Below are positions 10,887 through 19,588 of a stretch of 64,000 nucleotides of DNA, piece by piece. Below the pieces are notes generated by a model. The model did no database searches, had not been told where the DNA came from, and was given only the letters and a program-made list of their open reading frames with translations. Source of the DNA: Pseudomonas sp. 30_B. Its GTDB lineage: Bacteria; Pseudomonadota; Gammaproteobacteria; Pseudomonadales; Pseudomonadaceae. The translations under genes were made by a program, and so were the position numbers. The DNA is taken from assembly GCF_017491605.1 (NCBI RefSeq), contig NZ_JAFGYY010000001.1:424169-488168 (forward strand), read 5' to 3'. Position 1 is the first letter of the stretch. Every line of letters begins with the position of its first letter.

Positions 10887-13427
10887 ATGACGCAAGTCAC
10901 GGTGAAAGAACTGGCCAAGACGGTCGATACGCCGGTAGAACGCCTGCTGCAGCAGATGCGCGAAGCCGGTCTGCCGCATAGCAATGCCGAGCAGGTGGTA
11001 ACCGACAGCGAGAAGCAAGCGCTGCTGGCCCATCTGAAAGGCAGCCATGGTGAGCGCGCGGAAGAGCCGCGCAAGATCACCCTGCAACGCAAGACCACCT
11101 CGACCTTGAAAGTCGCTGGCAGCAAGACCGTCAGCGTCGAGGTTCGCAAGAAGAAAACCTACGTCAAGCGTGACCCCGCTGAGCTCGAGGCCGAGCGCCA
11201 GCGCGAGCTGGAAGAGCAGCGTGCCGCCGAGGAAGCTGCTCGTCTGAAGGCCGAGGAAGAGGCCCGTCAGCGCGCCGCTGCCGAGGACGCCCGCCGTCAG
11301 GCCGAAGCTGCCCGTCAGGCTAGCGAGACTGCTGCAGTCGCCACCCCGTCGGCCGCTGCGGAAGCCCCGCGTGCCGCCGCTCCGGCAGCGGCTCCGGCTG
11401 CCGCCGTTGCAGCAGCCCCAGCTCCGGCCGCGGATGACCGCAAGAAGGAAGAGCCGCGTCGTGTGCCCAAGCGCGACGACGAGGACGAGCGCCGCGATCG
11501 CAAGCATGCCCAGCATCGCCCGTCGATCAAGGAAAAGGAAAAGACCAGCGCTCCGCGCGTCGTCCGCGCAGGCGTCGACGACGAGGACAGTTTCGGTCGT
11601 CGCGGCGGTGGTCGTGGCAAGGCCAAGCTCAAGAAGCGTAACCAGCACGGGTTCCAGAGCCCGACAGGACCGATTGTGCGCGAAGTCAGTATCGGCGAGA
11701 CCATTACCGTGGCTGAGCTCGCTCAGCAGATGGCGGTCAAGGGCGCCGATGTCGTCAAGTTCATGTTCAAGATGGGCAGCCCGGTCACCATCAACCAGGT
11801 GCTCGACCAGGAAACTGCCCAACTGGTAGCTGAAGAGTTCGGCCACAAGGTCAAGCTGGTCAGCGAGAACGCGTTGGAAGAACAGCTGGCCGAGTCCCTG
11901 AAGTTCGAAGGCGAAGCCGTACCGCGTGCACCGGTAGTGACCGTGATGGGTCACGTCGACCACGGCAAGACCTCGCTGCTCGACTACATCCGTCGTGCCA
12001 AGGTGGCTGCGGGCGAAGCCGGCGGCATCACCCAGCACATCGGTGCCTACCACGTGGAAACCGACCGCGGCATGGTCACCTTCCTCGATACTCCCGGCCA
12101 CGCCGCGTTCACCGCGATGCGTGCCCGTGGTGCCCAGGCGACCGACATCGTCATCCTCGTGGTGGCGGCGGACGACGGCGTGATGCCGCAGACCCAGGAA
12201 GCCGTGCAGCACGCGAAAGCGGCTGGCGTGCCGATCGTGGTCGCGGTGAACAAGATCGACAAGCCGGACGCCAACCCGGACAACATCAAGAACGGCCTGG
12301 CCGCTCTGGATGTGATCCCGGAAGAGTGGGGCGGCGATGCTCCCTTCGTCCACGTATCCGCCAAGATGGGTACCGGCGTCGACGAGCTGCTCGAAGCCGT
12401 ACTGCTGCAGGCTGAAGTACTGGAACTCAAAGCCACTCCGTCGGCCCCGGGCCGTGGCGTGGTGGTCGAGTCCCGTCTGGACAAGGGCCGTGGCCCGGTA
12501 GCCACCGTGCTGGTCCAGGACGGTACCCTGCGTCAGGGCGACATGGTCCTGGTCGGCGTCAACTACGGCCGCGTCCGTGCGATGCTCGACGAGAACGGCA
12601 AGCCGATCAAGGAAGCCGGTCCGTCCATTCCGGTCGAGATCCTGGGCCTTGATGGCACCCCGGATTCCGGTGACGAGATGACTGTGGTCGCCGACGAGAA
12701 GAAGGCCCGCGAAGTTGCTCTGTTCCGTCAAGGCAAGTTCCGCGAAGTCAAACTGGCTCGCCAGCAGTCCGCCAAGCTCGAGAACATCTTCGAGAGCATG
12801 GGCCAGGACGAGAAGAAGACCCTCAATATCGTCCTCAAGGCCGACGTTCGTGGTTCTCTGGAAGCCCTGCAGGGCTCGCTGGTTGGTCTGGGCAACGACG
12901 AAGTGCAGGTTCGCGTGGTCGGCGGCGGCGTCGGTGGTATCACCGAATCCGATGCCAACCTGGCGCTGGCCTCCAACGCGGTGCTGTTCGGCTTCAACGT
13001 CCGTGCTGACGCGGGTGCGCGCAAGATCGTCGAGTCCGAAGGCCTCGACATGCGTTACTACAACGTGATCTACGACATCATCGAAGACGTCAAGAAAGCC
13101 CTGACCGGCATGCTCGGCAGCGATGTTCGCGAGAACATCCTGGGTATCGCCGAAGTGCGTGACGTGTTCCGTTCGCCGAAGTTTGGCGCGGTCGCCGGCT
13201 GCATGGTCACCGAGGGTCTGGTACACCGCAACCGTCCGATCCGCGTACTGCGCGACGACGTGGTGATCTTCGAAGGCGAACTGGAATCCCTGCGTCGCTT
13301 CAAGGACGACGTCGCCGAAGTCCGTGCCGGCATGGAATGCGGTATCGGCGTGAAGAGCTACAACGACGTCCGCGTCGGCGACAAGATCGAAGTGTTCGAG
13401 AAGGTCGAAGTCGCTCGTACTCTGTAA
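10887..13427 (+). CDS. infB: Translation initiation factor IF-2
   Basis: 846 residues. GTPase that brings fMet-tRNA to the 30S subunit and promotes 70S joining. Order: small IF2_N domain (1-~52), a highly charged Ala/Arg/Glu-rich linker (~90-265) with coiled-coil character and an Ala/Pro stretch, a second N-domain (~270-330), the G domain with GHVDHGKT at about 355, DTPGH and NKIDKPDA, then domains II-IV, the last binding fMet-tRNA. Internal initiation, which gives shorter IF-2 forms in E. coli, cannot be judged here. It lies 27 bases after nusA. Confidence 0.97.
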   Translation: MTQVTVKELAKTVDTPVERLLQQMREAGLPHSNAEQVVTDSEKQALLAHLKGSHGERAEEPRKITLQRKTTSTLKVAGSKTVSVEVRKKKTYVKRDPAELEAERQRELEEQRAAEEAARLKAEEEARQRAAAEDARRQAEAARQASETAAVATPSAAAEAPRAAAPAAAPAAAVAAAPAPAADDRKKEEPRRVPKRDDEDERRDRKHAQHRPSIKEKEKTSAPRVVRAGVDDEDSFGRRGGGRGKAKLKKRNQHGFQSPTGPIVREVSIGETITVAELAQQMAVKGADVVKFMFKMGSPVTINQVLDQETAQLVAEEFGHKVKLVSENALEEQLAESLKFEGEAVPRAPVVTVMGHVDHGKTSLLDYIRRAKVAAGEAGGITQHIGAYHVETDRGMVTFLDTPGHAAFTAMRARGAQATDIVILVVAADDGVMPQTQEAVQHAKAAGVPIVVAVNKIDKPDANPDNIKNGLAALDVIPEEWGGDAPFVHVSAKMGTGVDELLEAVLLQAEVLELKATPSAPGRGVVVESRLDKGRGPVATVLVQDGTLRQGDMVLVGVNYGRVRAMLDENGKPIKEAGPSIPVEILGLDGTPDSGDEMTVVADEKKAREVALFRQGKFREVKLARQQSAKLENIFESMGQDEKKTLNIVLKADVRGSLEALQGSLVGLGNDEVQVRVVGGGVGGITESDANLALASNAVLFGFNVRADAGARKIVESEGLDMRYYNVIYDIIEDVKKALTGMLGSDVRENILGIAEVRDVFRSPKFGAVAGCMVTEGLVHRNRPIRVLRDDVVIFEGELESLRRFKDDVAEVRAGMECGIGVKSYNDVRVGDKIEVFEKVEVARTL

Positions 13428-13533
13428 GGGTATTCGAGCGTGAACGCAGCGCCCGGGCCAGTTTGAAAGCTGCCCCGGGCGTTTGCCGCTTTCAGGCCCG
13501 GAGCCTTTCGGCTCGGGTAAGCAGGTTAGGAAA

Positions 13534-13923
13534 ATGGCTAAAGAGTACAGCCGTACCCAGCGTATCGGCGACCAGATGCAGCGCGAACTGGCGCTGCTGA
13601 TCCAACGTGAAATCAAGGACCCGCGCCTGGGCCTGGTGACCATCACCGGCGTCGACGTGGCGCGCGATCTGTCCCATGCCAAGGTGTTCGTCACCGTGAT
13701 GGGCCAGGACGATAACGCCGAGGTTGTGAAGCAGAACACCAGCATCCTCAACGATGCCGCGGGCTTCCTGCGCATGCAGCTAGGCAAGGCAATGAAGCTG
13801 CGCACTGTGCCGCAACTGCACTTCAGCTACGACGCCAGCATCCGCCGTGGCGCCGAGCTGTCGGCGCTGATCGAGCGGGCGGTAGCCGAAGATCGCCGCC
13901 ACGGCGGCGACTCCGAGGAGTAA
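13534..13923 (+). CDS. rbfA: 30S ribosome-binding factor RbfA
   Basis: 129 residues from ATG 13534 ([15 protein letters not shown]), preceded by TTAGGAAA; a longer reading upstream runs into the infB-rbfA hairpins and is not credible. RbfA is a KH-like cold-shock protein for late 16S maturation. The signature [25 protein letters not shown] and the kinked-helix segment [12 protein letters not shown] are intact. A GC-rich hairpin (about 13449-13480, GCCCGGGC-type arms) lies in the 106-base gap after infB, without a good T-run. Confidence 0.95.
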   Translation: MAKEYSRTQRIGDQMQRELALLIQREIKDPRLGLVTITGVDVARDLSHAKVFVTVMGQDDNAEVVKQNTSILNDAAGFLRMQLGKAMKLRTVPQLHFSYDASIRRGAELSALIERAVAEDRRHGGDSEE

Positions 13924-13926
13924 GGC

Positions 13927-14841
13927 GTGGCCCAGGTAAAACGAATCCGCCGTGCGGTCAACGGCGTGCTGGTGCTCGACAAGCCGCGCGGCATGAGCTC
14001 CAACCAGGCCCTGCAGAAGGTGCGCTGGCTGCTCAACGCCGAGAAGGCCGGTCACACCGGTAGCCTCGATCCCCTGGCCACCGGCGTGCTGCCGCTGTGC
14101 TTCGGCGAGGCGACCAAGTTCTCCCAGTACCTGCTCGACGCCGACAAGGCCTACGAGACCGTTGCCCAGTTGGGCGTTACCACCACCACCGGCGATGCTG
14201 AGGGCGAAGTGGTCGATCAGCGCGAGGTGACCGTCGGTCGGGAAGTCGTCGAGGCCGTGTTGCCGCGCTTCCGTGGCGACATAGAGCAGGTGCCGCCGAT
14301 GTATTCGGCCCTGAAGAAGGATGGCCAGCCGCTCTACAAGCTGGCGCGTGCAGGAGAGGTAGTGGAGCGCGAGGCGCGTTCTGTTACTATTGCGCGCCTG
14401 GATTTGCTCGCCTTCGAGTCGCCCTGTGCGACGCTGGCCGTTTCCTGCAGCAAGGGCACCTACGTTCGCACCCTGGTCGAAGACATAGGCCGCGAGCTTG
14501 GGTGTGGCGCTCACGTCGCCGCCCTGCGCCGGACCCAGGCCGGGCCGTTCCAGCTGAACCAGTCGGTGACGCTGGAAGAACTCGAGAAAATCCATGCCGA
14601 GGGCGGCAACGAAGCCCTCGACCGCTTCCTGCTGCCGGTGGATGCTGGCCTGGAGCACTGGCCGCTGCTGCAGCTTTCCGAGCACAGCGCCTACTACTGG
14701 CTGCACGGGCAGCCGGTGCGCGCTCCCGAGATGCCGAAGTTCGGCATGTTGCGGGTGCAGGATCACGAAGGTCGTTTCATCGGTATCGGTGAAGTGACCG
14801 AAGACGGGCGCTTGGCGCCGCGTCGACTGATTCGGTCTTAA
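13927..14841 (+). CDS. truB: tRNA pseudouridine-55 synthase TruB
   Basis: 304 residues. Makes pseudouridine-55 in the T-loop of most elongator tRNAs. The catalytic Asp48 lies in [12 protein letters not shown], with the Tyr-containing segment DKAYE near 76 and the [12 protein letters not shown] region near 136. A C-terminal PUA-like domain follows (~250-304). The GTG start lies three bases after the rbfA stop with GAGGAGTAAGGC upstream, so translation is coupled. Confidence 0.96.
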   Translation: MAQVKRIRRAVNGVLVLDKPRGMSSNQALQKVRWLLNAEKAGHTGSLDPLATGVLPLCFGEATKFSQYLLDADKAYETVAQLGVTTTTGDAEGEVVDQREVTVGREVVEAVLPRFRGDIEQVPPMYSALKKDGQPLYKLARAGEVVEREARSVTIARLDLLAFESPCATLAVSCSKGTYVRTLVEDIGRELGCGAHVAALRRTQAGPFQLNQSVTLEELEKIHAEGGNEALDRFLLPVDAGLEHWPLLQLSEHSAYYWLHGQPVRAPEMPKFGMLRVQDHEGRFIGIGEVTEDGRLAPRRLIRS

Positions 14842-14939
14842 GGCCGAAACCGAGGGTGGCTGTCAGCAGGCACGGTCACTCCTCTTACTATGAACACAGG
14901 GAGAAGTCCCTGGCCTGTTACCTCAGAGGAAGCCCCATC

Positions 14940-15209
14940 ATGGCACTGAGCGTCCAAGAAAAAGCCCAGATCGTTAACGAGTACAAGCAAGCTGAAGGCG
15001 ACACCGGTTCCCCGGAAGTGCAGGTTGCACTGCTGTCCGCCAACATCAACAAGCTGCAGGACCACTTCAAGGCCAACGGCAAAGACCACCACTCCCGTCG
15101 TGGCCTGATCCGTATGGTTAACCAGCGTCGTAAGCTGCTGGACTACCTGAAGAGCAAGGACACCTCTCGTTACAGCGCCCTGATCGGTCGCCTGGGTCTG
15201 CGTCGCTAA
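14940..15209 (+). CDS. rpsO: 30S ribosomal protein S15
   Basis: 89 residues, exactly the family length, beginning [14 protein letters not shown] and ending [11 protein letters not shown]15 nucleates the central domain of 16S rRNA by binding the h20-h22 junction and in E. coli represses its own mRNA. The 98-base gap after truB contains CAGAGGAAG as Shine-Dalgarno and probably the S15 autoregulatory leader, though I cannot identify its fold. A longer upstream reading frame is rejected. Confidence 0.97.
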   Translation: MALSVQEKAQIVNEYKQAEGDTGSPEVQVALLSANINKLQDHFKANGKDHHSRRGLIRMVNQRRKLLDYLKSKDTSRYSALIGRLGLRR

Positions 15210-15227
15210 GACGGCAAGCCTGAAGTG

Positions 15228-15292
15228 GGAAGCTGGGAGTCCGGAGTCGTTGAGCGGTTCATACCGCTCAACGGCTCTGGCTCCCGGCTTTC
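15228..15292 (+). promoter_or_regulatory. Long RNA stem between rpsO and pnp, candidate RNase III site
   Basis: A near-continuous stem of about 28 pairs: the arm beginning AAGCTGGGAGT at 15230 and running through GTTGAGCGG pairs with CCGCTCAAC through to CTCCCGGCTT at 15290, with a TTCATA loop, one bulge and a few wobbles. In E. coli an RNase III-cut stem in the pnp leader allows PNPase to repress its own mRNA. Position and length here fit the same role; there is no terminator T-run directly after it. Confidence 0.7.
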
Positions 15293-15378
15293 TCGCTTTT
15301 ATAGGGAATGAATTCGGGTCCGACTCCCGGCATTTCCACGATTTCCCCCAAGGCAACTAAAGAGAAGGTAGAGAAACC

Positions 15379-17484
15379 GTGAACCCGGTAATCAAGAAAT
15401 TCCAGTTCGGTCAGTCGACCGTAACCCTCGAGACTGGCCGCATTGCCCGCCAGGCCACCGGTGCCGTCCTGGTCACCATGGACGACGTCACCGTGCTGTG
15501 CACCGTTGTCGGCGCCAAGCAGGCCGACCCGGGCAAGGGCTTCTTCCCGCTCTCCGTGCACTACCAGGAGAAGACCTACGCAGCTGGCCGCATCCCCGGT
15601 GGTTTCTTCAAGCGTGAAGGCCGTCCTTCCGAGAAGGAAACCCTGACCTCGCGCCTGATCGACCGTCCGATCCGCCCGCTGTTCCCGGAAGGCTTCATGA
15701 ACGAAGTGCAGGTTGTCTGCACCGTCGTTTCCACCAACAAGAAGTCCGATCCGGATATCGCTGCCATGATCGGCACCTCCGCCGCCCTGGCGATCTCCGG
15801 CATTCCGTTCGCCGGCCCGATCGGTGCTGCCCGCGTTGGCTTCCACCCGGAAATCGGCTACATCCTCAACCCGACCTACGAGCAGCAGCAGAGTTCCAGC
15901 CTCGACATGGTCGTGGCCGGTACCTCCGACGCCGTACTGATGGTTGAATCCGAAGCCGACGAGCTGACCGAAGACCAGATGCTGGGCGCCGTTCTGTACG
16001 CCCACGAAGAATTCCAGGCCGTCATTCGTGCCGTTGCCGAACTGGCAACCGAAGCGGGCAAGCCGAGCTGGAACTGGACCGCGCCGGTCGAGAACACTGC
16101 CCTGGTCAACACCATCAAGGCCGAGTTCGGTGCTGCCATCTCCGAGGCCTACACCATCACCGTCAAGCAGGACCGTTACGCGGCCCTGGACGCCCTGCGC
16201 GAGCAGATCGTCGCCAAGTTCGCCGGCGAAGGCGAAGGCCAGTTCTCCGCGAGTGAAGTCAAGGAAGTCTTCGGCCTGCTGGAATACCGCACCGTTCGCG
16301 AAAACATCGTCAACGGCAAACCGCGTATCGACGGCCGCGACACCCGCACCGTTCGCCCGCTGAAGATCGAAGTCGGCGTACTGGGCAAGACCCACGGCTC
16401 GGCACTGTTCACCCGTGGCGAAACCCAGGCCCTGGTCGTTGCCACCCTCGGCACCGCCCGCGATGCCCAGCTGCTGGACACCCTCGAAGGCGAGCGCAAA
16501 GACCCCTTCATGCTGCACTACAACTTCCCGCCGTTCTCGGTAGGCGAGTGTGGCCGCATGGGCAGCGCGGGCCGTCGTGAAATTGGTCACGGCCGTCTGG
16601 CCCGTCGCAGCGTCGCTGCCATGCTGCCGACCCAGGACGAGTTCCCCTACACCATCCGCGTCGTTTCCGAGATCACCGAGTCCAACGGTTCCAGCTCCAT
16701 GGCTTCGGTCTGCGGCGCTTCCCTGGCTCTGATGGACGCCGGTGTTCCGGTCAAGGCGCCGGTTGCCGGTATCGCCATGGGTCTGGTGAAGGAAGGTGAC
16801 AAGTTCGCCATCCTGACCGACATCCTGGGTGACGAAGACCACCTGGGCGACATGGACTTCAAGGTTGCCGGTACCGACAAGGGCGTTACCGCCCTGCAGA
16901 TGGACATCAAGATCAACGGCATCACCGAAGAGATCATGGAGATCGCCCTGGGCCAGGCCCTGGAAGCTCGCCTGAACATCCTCGGTCAGATGAACCAGAT
17001 CATCGCCGCTCCGCGCGCCGAGCTGTCGGAAAACGCGCCGACCATGATCCAGATGAAGATCGACACCGACAAGATCCGCGACGTCATCGGCAAGGGCGGC
17101 GCCACCATTCGCAGCATCTGCGAAGAGACCAAGGCCTCGATCGACATCGAGGACGATGGCAGCGTGAAGATCTACGGCGAAACCAAGGAAGCTGCCGAGG
17201 CCGCCAAGCAGCGCGTCCTGGGTATCACCGCGGAAGCCGAGATCGGCAAGATCTACGTCGGCAAGGTCGAGCGCATCGTCGACTTCGGCGCTTTCGTCAA
17301 CATCCTGCCGGGCAAGGATGGTCTGGTGCACATCTCGCAGATCAGCGACAAGCGCATCGACAAGGTCACCGACGTTCTGCAGGAAGGCCAGGAAGTCAAA
17401 GTCCTGGTTCTCGACGTGGACAACCGTGGCCGCATCAAGCTGTCCATCAAGGACGTAGCCGCTGCTGAAGCCTCTGGCGTGTAA
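15379..17484 (+). CDS. pnp: Polyribonucleotide nucleotidyltransferase (PNPase)
   Basis: 701 residues, full length. Phosphorolytic 3'-5' exoribonuclease, trimeric and often part of the RNA degradosome. Order: first RNase PH domain (~10-145), all-helical linker, second RNase PH domain (~315-550, with the active-site region around [17 protein letters not shown] and [16 protein letters not shown]), KH domain (~555-615, [13 protein letters not shown]) and S1 domain (~620-690). GTG start at 15379 with AGAGAAGG upstream. Probably autoregulated through the preceding stem and closed by a strong terminator. Confidence 0.97.
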   Translation: MNPVIKKFQFGQSTVTLETGRIARQATGAVLVTMDDVTVLCTVVGAKQADPGKGFFPLSVHYQEKTYAAGRIPGGFFKREGRPSEKETLTSRLIDRPIRPLFPEGFMNEVQVVCTVVSTNKKSDPDIAAMIGTSAALAISGIPFAGPIGAARVGFHPEIGYILNPTYEQQQSSSLDMVVAGTSDAVLMVESEADELTEDQMLGAVLYAHEEFQAVIRAVAELATEAGKPSWNWTAPVENTALVNTIKAEFGAAISEAYTITVKQDRYAALDALREQIVAKFAGEGEGQFSASEVKEVFGLLEYRTVRENIVNGKPRIDGRDTRTVRPLKIEVGVLGKTHGSALFTRGETQALVVATLGTARDAQLLDTLEGERKDPFMLHYNFPPFSVGECGRMGSAGRREIGHGRLARRSVAAMLPTQDEFPYTIRVVSEITESNGSSSMASVCGASLALMDAGVPVKAPVAGIAMGLVKEGDKFAILTDILGDEDHLGDMDFKVAGTDKGVTALQMDIKINGITEEIMEIALGQALEARLNILGQMNQIIAAPRAELSENAPTMIQMKIDTDKIRDVIGKGGATIRSICEETKASIDIEDDGSVKIYGETKEAAEAAKQRVLGITAEAEIGKIYVGKVERIVDFGAFVNILPGKDGLVHISQISDKRIDKVTDVLQEGQEVKVLVLDVDNRGRIKLSIKDVAAAEASGV

Positions 17485-17501
17485 GCAACCGGTGAAAGAG
17501 A

Positions 17502-17530
17502 AGAGGGCCCCTTGCGGGCCCTCTTTTTTT
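17502..17530 (+). terminator. Terminator of the rpsO-pnp unit
   Basis: AGAGGGCCC / GGGCCCTCT stem, CTTGC loop and a run of seven T. It ends the long translation operon before the zinc-finger protein gene. Confidence 0.93.
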
Positions 17531-17577
17531 GCCTTGAGAATGCGCCATTCGCCGATCTCGTACCAAGGATGCCCGAG

Positions 17578-18993
17578 ATGGACAAGCGTCATTGCCACTA
17601 CCACAGTGCCCAGCCCGCGACCTGGTATTGCCCGCCATGCGAGCGTCATTACGGGGATTGTTGCGTACCGCTGAACTCCGATGCGCCGGAATATGCGCCG
17701 GCCTGCCCACTGTGCCGGGGTGCGTTGCGCTATCTCGGCGCCGCCAACACCGCCCAGCCGTTCTGGGAGCGCCTGCCGCGCTTCTTCGCCTACGGCCTGC
17801 AACGTGGCCCTCTGGCCTTTGCCGCGTTGCTGGCGTTGGCTTGCGTGTTCATGCCTGGCGTTCTGCTGCTCTGGCTGGCGCTGTTCGCGGTGGCTACCAA
17901 ATACCTGCATAGCGTGATCGAGACAGCCAGCTTCGGCGGCCAGGAGGCTCCGAGCCTGGTCGAAGCCTTCCGCCTGGAGAGTTTGCAGACATTCTTTCAA
18001 CAGTTGGCGGTGTTCGTCATTGTGCTGGTGTTGCTGTGGCTGGCGGAGGACTTCCACAGCGAGGCGATCTACTGGGGCGTCAATATCGCCCTCATGCTGG
18101 CGCTGCCGGCGAGCATCATCCGCCTGTCGCTGGACAAGAGCCTCGGCTCGGCGCTGAGCCCGGCGGAAATCGGCCAGGTCATGAGCGCCATGGGCTGGCG
18201 TTACCTGATCCTCTGTGTGTTCCTGTTCATCCTCTGGCAGTCGCCCAGCTATGTCGGCTGGTTCCTGGCCCAGGGCCTTCCCCGGGTGGTGATGGTGCCG
18301 GTGGTGGCCCTGCTCAGCGGTTACTTCGGCGTGGTGATGTGCGCCATGATGGGCTATGCGGTGTTCCAGTATCAGGGCGAACTGGGCTATGTGGCTGCCG
18401 GTGACGATGTGCCTGCAGGTTTCCCTGCGCCGGAGTGGCGTCGTCGCAAGGCACTGGCCGAGGCCGAGATCCATGTCAAGGAAGGGCAGGGTGGCGCCGC
18501 GCTGGAGATATTGCAGGAGGCACTGCGCGAAGGCGCGCGGGACCTCAAGCTGAACGAGCGCTATCACCAGTTGCTGTTCTCGTTGAATGCGCGCAGCGAG
18601 TGCCTGAAGCATCTGCCTCATTACCTGCCGCTGGCGGTTCGCCTGAATACGCCCTTGGCCGTCACGGCGTTCCTCAATGCCCGCCAACTGCAGGCGGATT
18701 ATCTGCCGGACGATCCGCTGGTGTGCGAGCGCCTCGCCGAACTGCTGCTGGAGCGGCACAAGGCGCGAGAGGCCCTGAGCCTGCTGCGCAATCTGCACCA
18801 GCGCTTTCCGGACTACCCGGGCATCCCGAGTGCCTATCTGCTGGCGGCGCGGGGCTTCTCCGAGGCGCTTGGGCAGGTCGAACCGGCCCGGCAACTGCTG
18901 GCGTTCATCCGCCAGCGCTATCCGCTGTTCGAGCGGATGAGTGAGGTCGTGCAGTTGGAAGCCGTACTGGCGAGTCTTGGTAAAAGCGCCTGA
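17578..18993 (+). CDS. B-box-like zinc-finger membrane protein with helical-repeat C-terminus
   Basis: 471 residues from ATG 17578, chosen because AAGGA lies eight bases upstream and earlier starts overlap the pnp terminator. Residues 5-46 hold a Cys/His cluster (C6, H9, C18, C21, H24, C28, C29, then C43-x2-C46) resembling a B-box zinc finger. About six hydrophobic segments follow between ~80 and ~275. The C-terminal ~190 residues, starting near RRRKALAEAEIHVKEGQGGAALEIL, look like TPR-type helical repeats. The layout suggests a membrane scaffold; function is unknown to me. As I recall it is absent after pnp in P. aeruginosa. Confidence 0.8.
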   Translation: MDKRHCHYHSAQPATWYCPPCERHYGDCCVPLNSDAPEYAPACPLCRGALRYLGAANTAQPFWERLPRFFAYGLQRGPLAFAALLALACVFMPGVLLLWLALFAVATKYLHSVIETASFGGQEAPSLVEAFRLESLQTFFQQLAVFVIVLVLLWLAEDFHSEAIYWGVNIALMLALPASIIRLSLDKSLGSALSPAEIGQVMSAMGWRYLILCVFLFILWQSPSYVGWFLAQGLPRVVMVPVVALLSGYFGVVMCAMMGYAVFQYQGELGYVAAGDDVPAGFPAPEWRRRKALAEAEIHVKEGQGGAALEILQEALREGARDLKLNERYHQLLFSLNARSECLKHLPHYLPLAVRLNTPLAVTAFLNARQLQADYLPDDPLVCERLAELLLERHKAREALSLLRNLHQRFPDYPGIPSAYLLAARGFSEALGQVEPARQLLAFIRQRYPLFERMSEVVQLEAVLASLGKSA

Positions 18994-18996
18994 GTA

Positions 18997-19046
18997 CCGC
19001 CGTGCAAGTTGCATGGCGGTGCAGGGCTGACTATGCAATCTGCATA
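18997..19046 (+). promoter_or_regulatory. Two palindromes upstream of a sigma-54 promoter
   Basis: First, a 23-base near-perfect inverted repeat (18997-19019) with arms CCGCCGTGC and GCATGGCGG. Second, TATGCA-ATC-TGCATA (19032-19046). Both contain TGCA half-sites. They lie about 80-130 bases before the predicted start of the BON gene, the usual distance for enhancer-binding activators of sigma-54. The first could instead be a terminator hairpin of the preceding gene, but it lacks a T-run. Confidence 0.5.
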
Positions 19047-19099
19047 ATGCTGTTTTTTATAACTATCTGATTTTTATCGGATTTAATGTCTCGCTGAGG

Positions 19100-19116
19100 C
19101 TGGCACGGCGCTTGCG
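19100..19116 (+). promoter_or_regulatory. Sigma-54 (RpoN) promoter of the BON gene
   Basis: TGGCACGGCGCTTGCG is an excellent match to TGGCACG-N4-TTGC: GG at -24 and GC at -12 with exactly ten bases between. Predicted start near 19127, leaving a leader of about 53 bases. An AT-rich stretch (19050-19090) between promoter and palindromes could bind IHF. Confidence 0.75.
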
Positions 19117-19179
19117 AGACTCCTGATGCAACTGCCGCCAGGAGGAGGCAGCAGTCTTCAACCATCAGGAGAGACCGCC

Positions 19180-19530
19180 ATGAAACATCGCTTCAGCAAA
19201 CTGGCCCTTGCCGCCGCCACAGCAACCGCCCTGAGCTTCTCGTTCGCCAACTCGGTGTTCGCCCAGCCGACGACGCTGGCCGCGAACGATACGGTTCAGA
19301 AGACCGAACAGGCGGTTTCCGACACCTGGATCACCAGCAAGGTGAAATCCATGCTGATCGCCAACAAGGACATCGGCGCCACCAACATCAAGGTCGAAAC
19401 CAACCAGGGTGTGGTTTCCCTTTCCGGTAACGTCAAGACCGACGCTGAACGCCAACTGGCCATCAAGACAGCCCAGGACATCAAGGGTGTGAAAGCCGTT
19501 TCCGCCGACGGACTGAAGGCGGTGGACTAG
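19180..19530 (+). CDS. Periplasmic BON-domain protein
   Basis: 116 residues from ATG 19180, preceded by CAGGAGAGA. Residues 1-~29 are a signal peptide (KHRFSKLALA then a hydrophobic stretch ending NSVFA). The rest is one BON domain: SDTWITSKVKSMLIANKDIGATNIKVETNQGVVSLSG..., with the typical conserved Gly and VSLSG core. BON domains bind phospholipid or other envelope surfaces in OsmY and related stress proteins. The sigma-54 promoter suggests induction under a specific signal rather than constitutive expression. It resembles the BON protein next to pnp in P. aeruginosa (PA4739 from memory). Confidence 0.88.
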   Translation: MKHRFSKLALAAATATALSFSFANSVFAQPTTLAANDTVQKTEQAVSDTWITSKVKSMLIANKDIGATNIKVETNQGVVSLSGNVKTDAERQLAIKTAQDIKGVKAVSADGLKAVD

Positions 19531-19550
19531 GCGCACGGCCTGCGTCGATC

Positions 19551-19583
19551 GAAGCCCCGCCATGCTCGTCATGGCGGGGCTTC
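19551..19583. terminator. Bidirectional terminator
   Basis: Fourteen-base arms GAAGCCCCGCCATG / CATGGCGGGGCTTC around CTCGT, with T-rich sequence on the + side, between the convergent BON and rhomboid genes. Confidence 0.85.
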
Positions 19584-19588
19584 TTCAT

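Noticed and set aside
8886..13805. A 1639-residue open frame on the minus strand opposite rimP-nusA-infB-rbfA
   Set aside because: It is the antisense shadow of conserved genes. High GC at third positions removes stops on the opposite strand; its composition is rich in Asp/His/Gly/Val and matches no family.
15268..19038. A 1256-residue minus-strand frame opposite pnp and the zinc-finger gene
   Set aside because: Antisense shadow of pnp; no start context and no recognisable domain.
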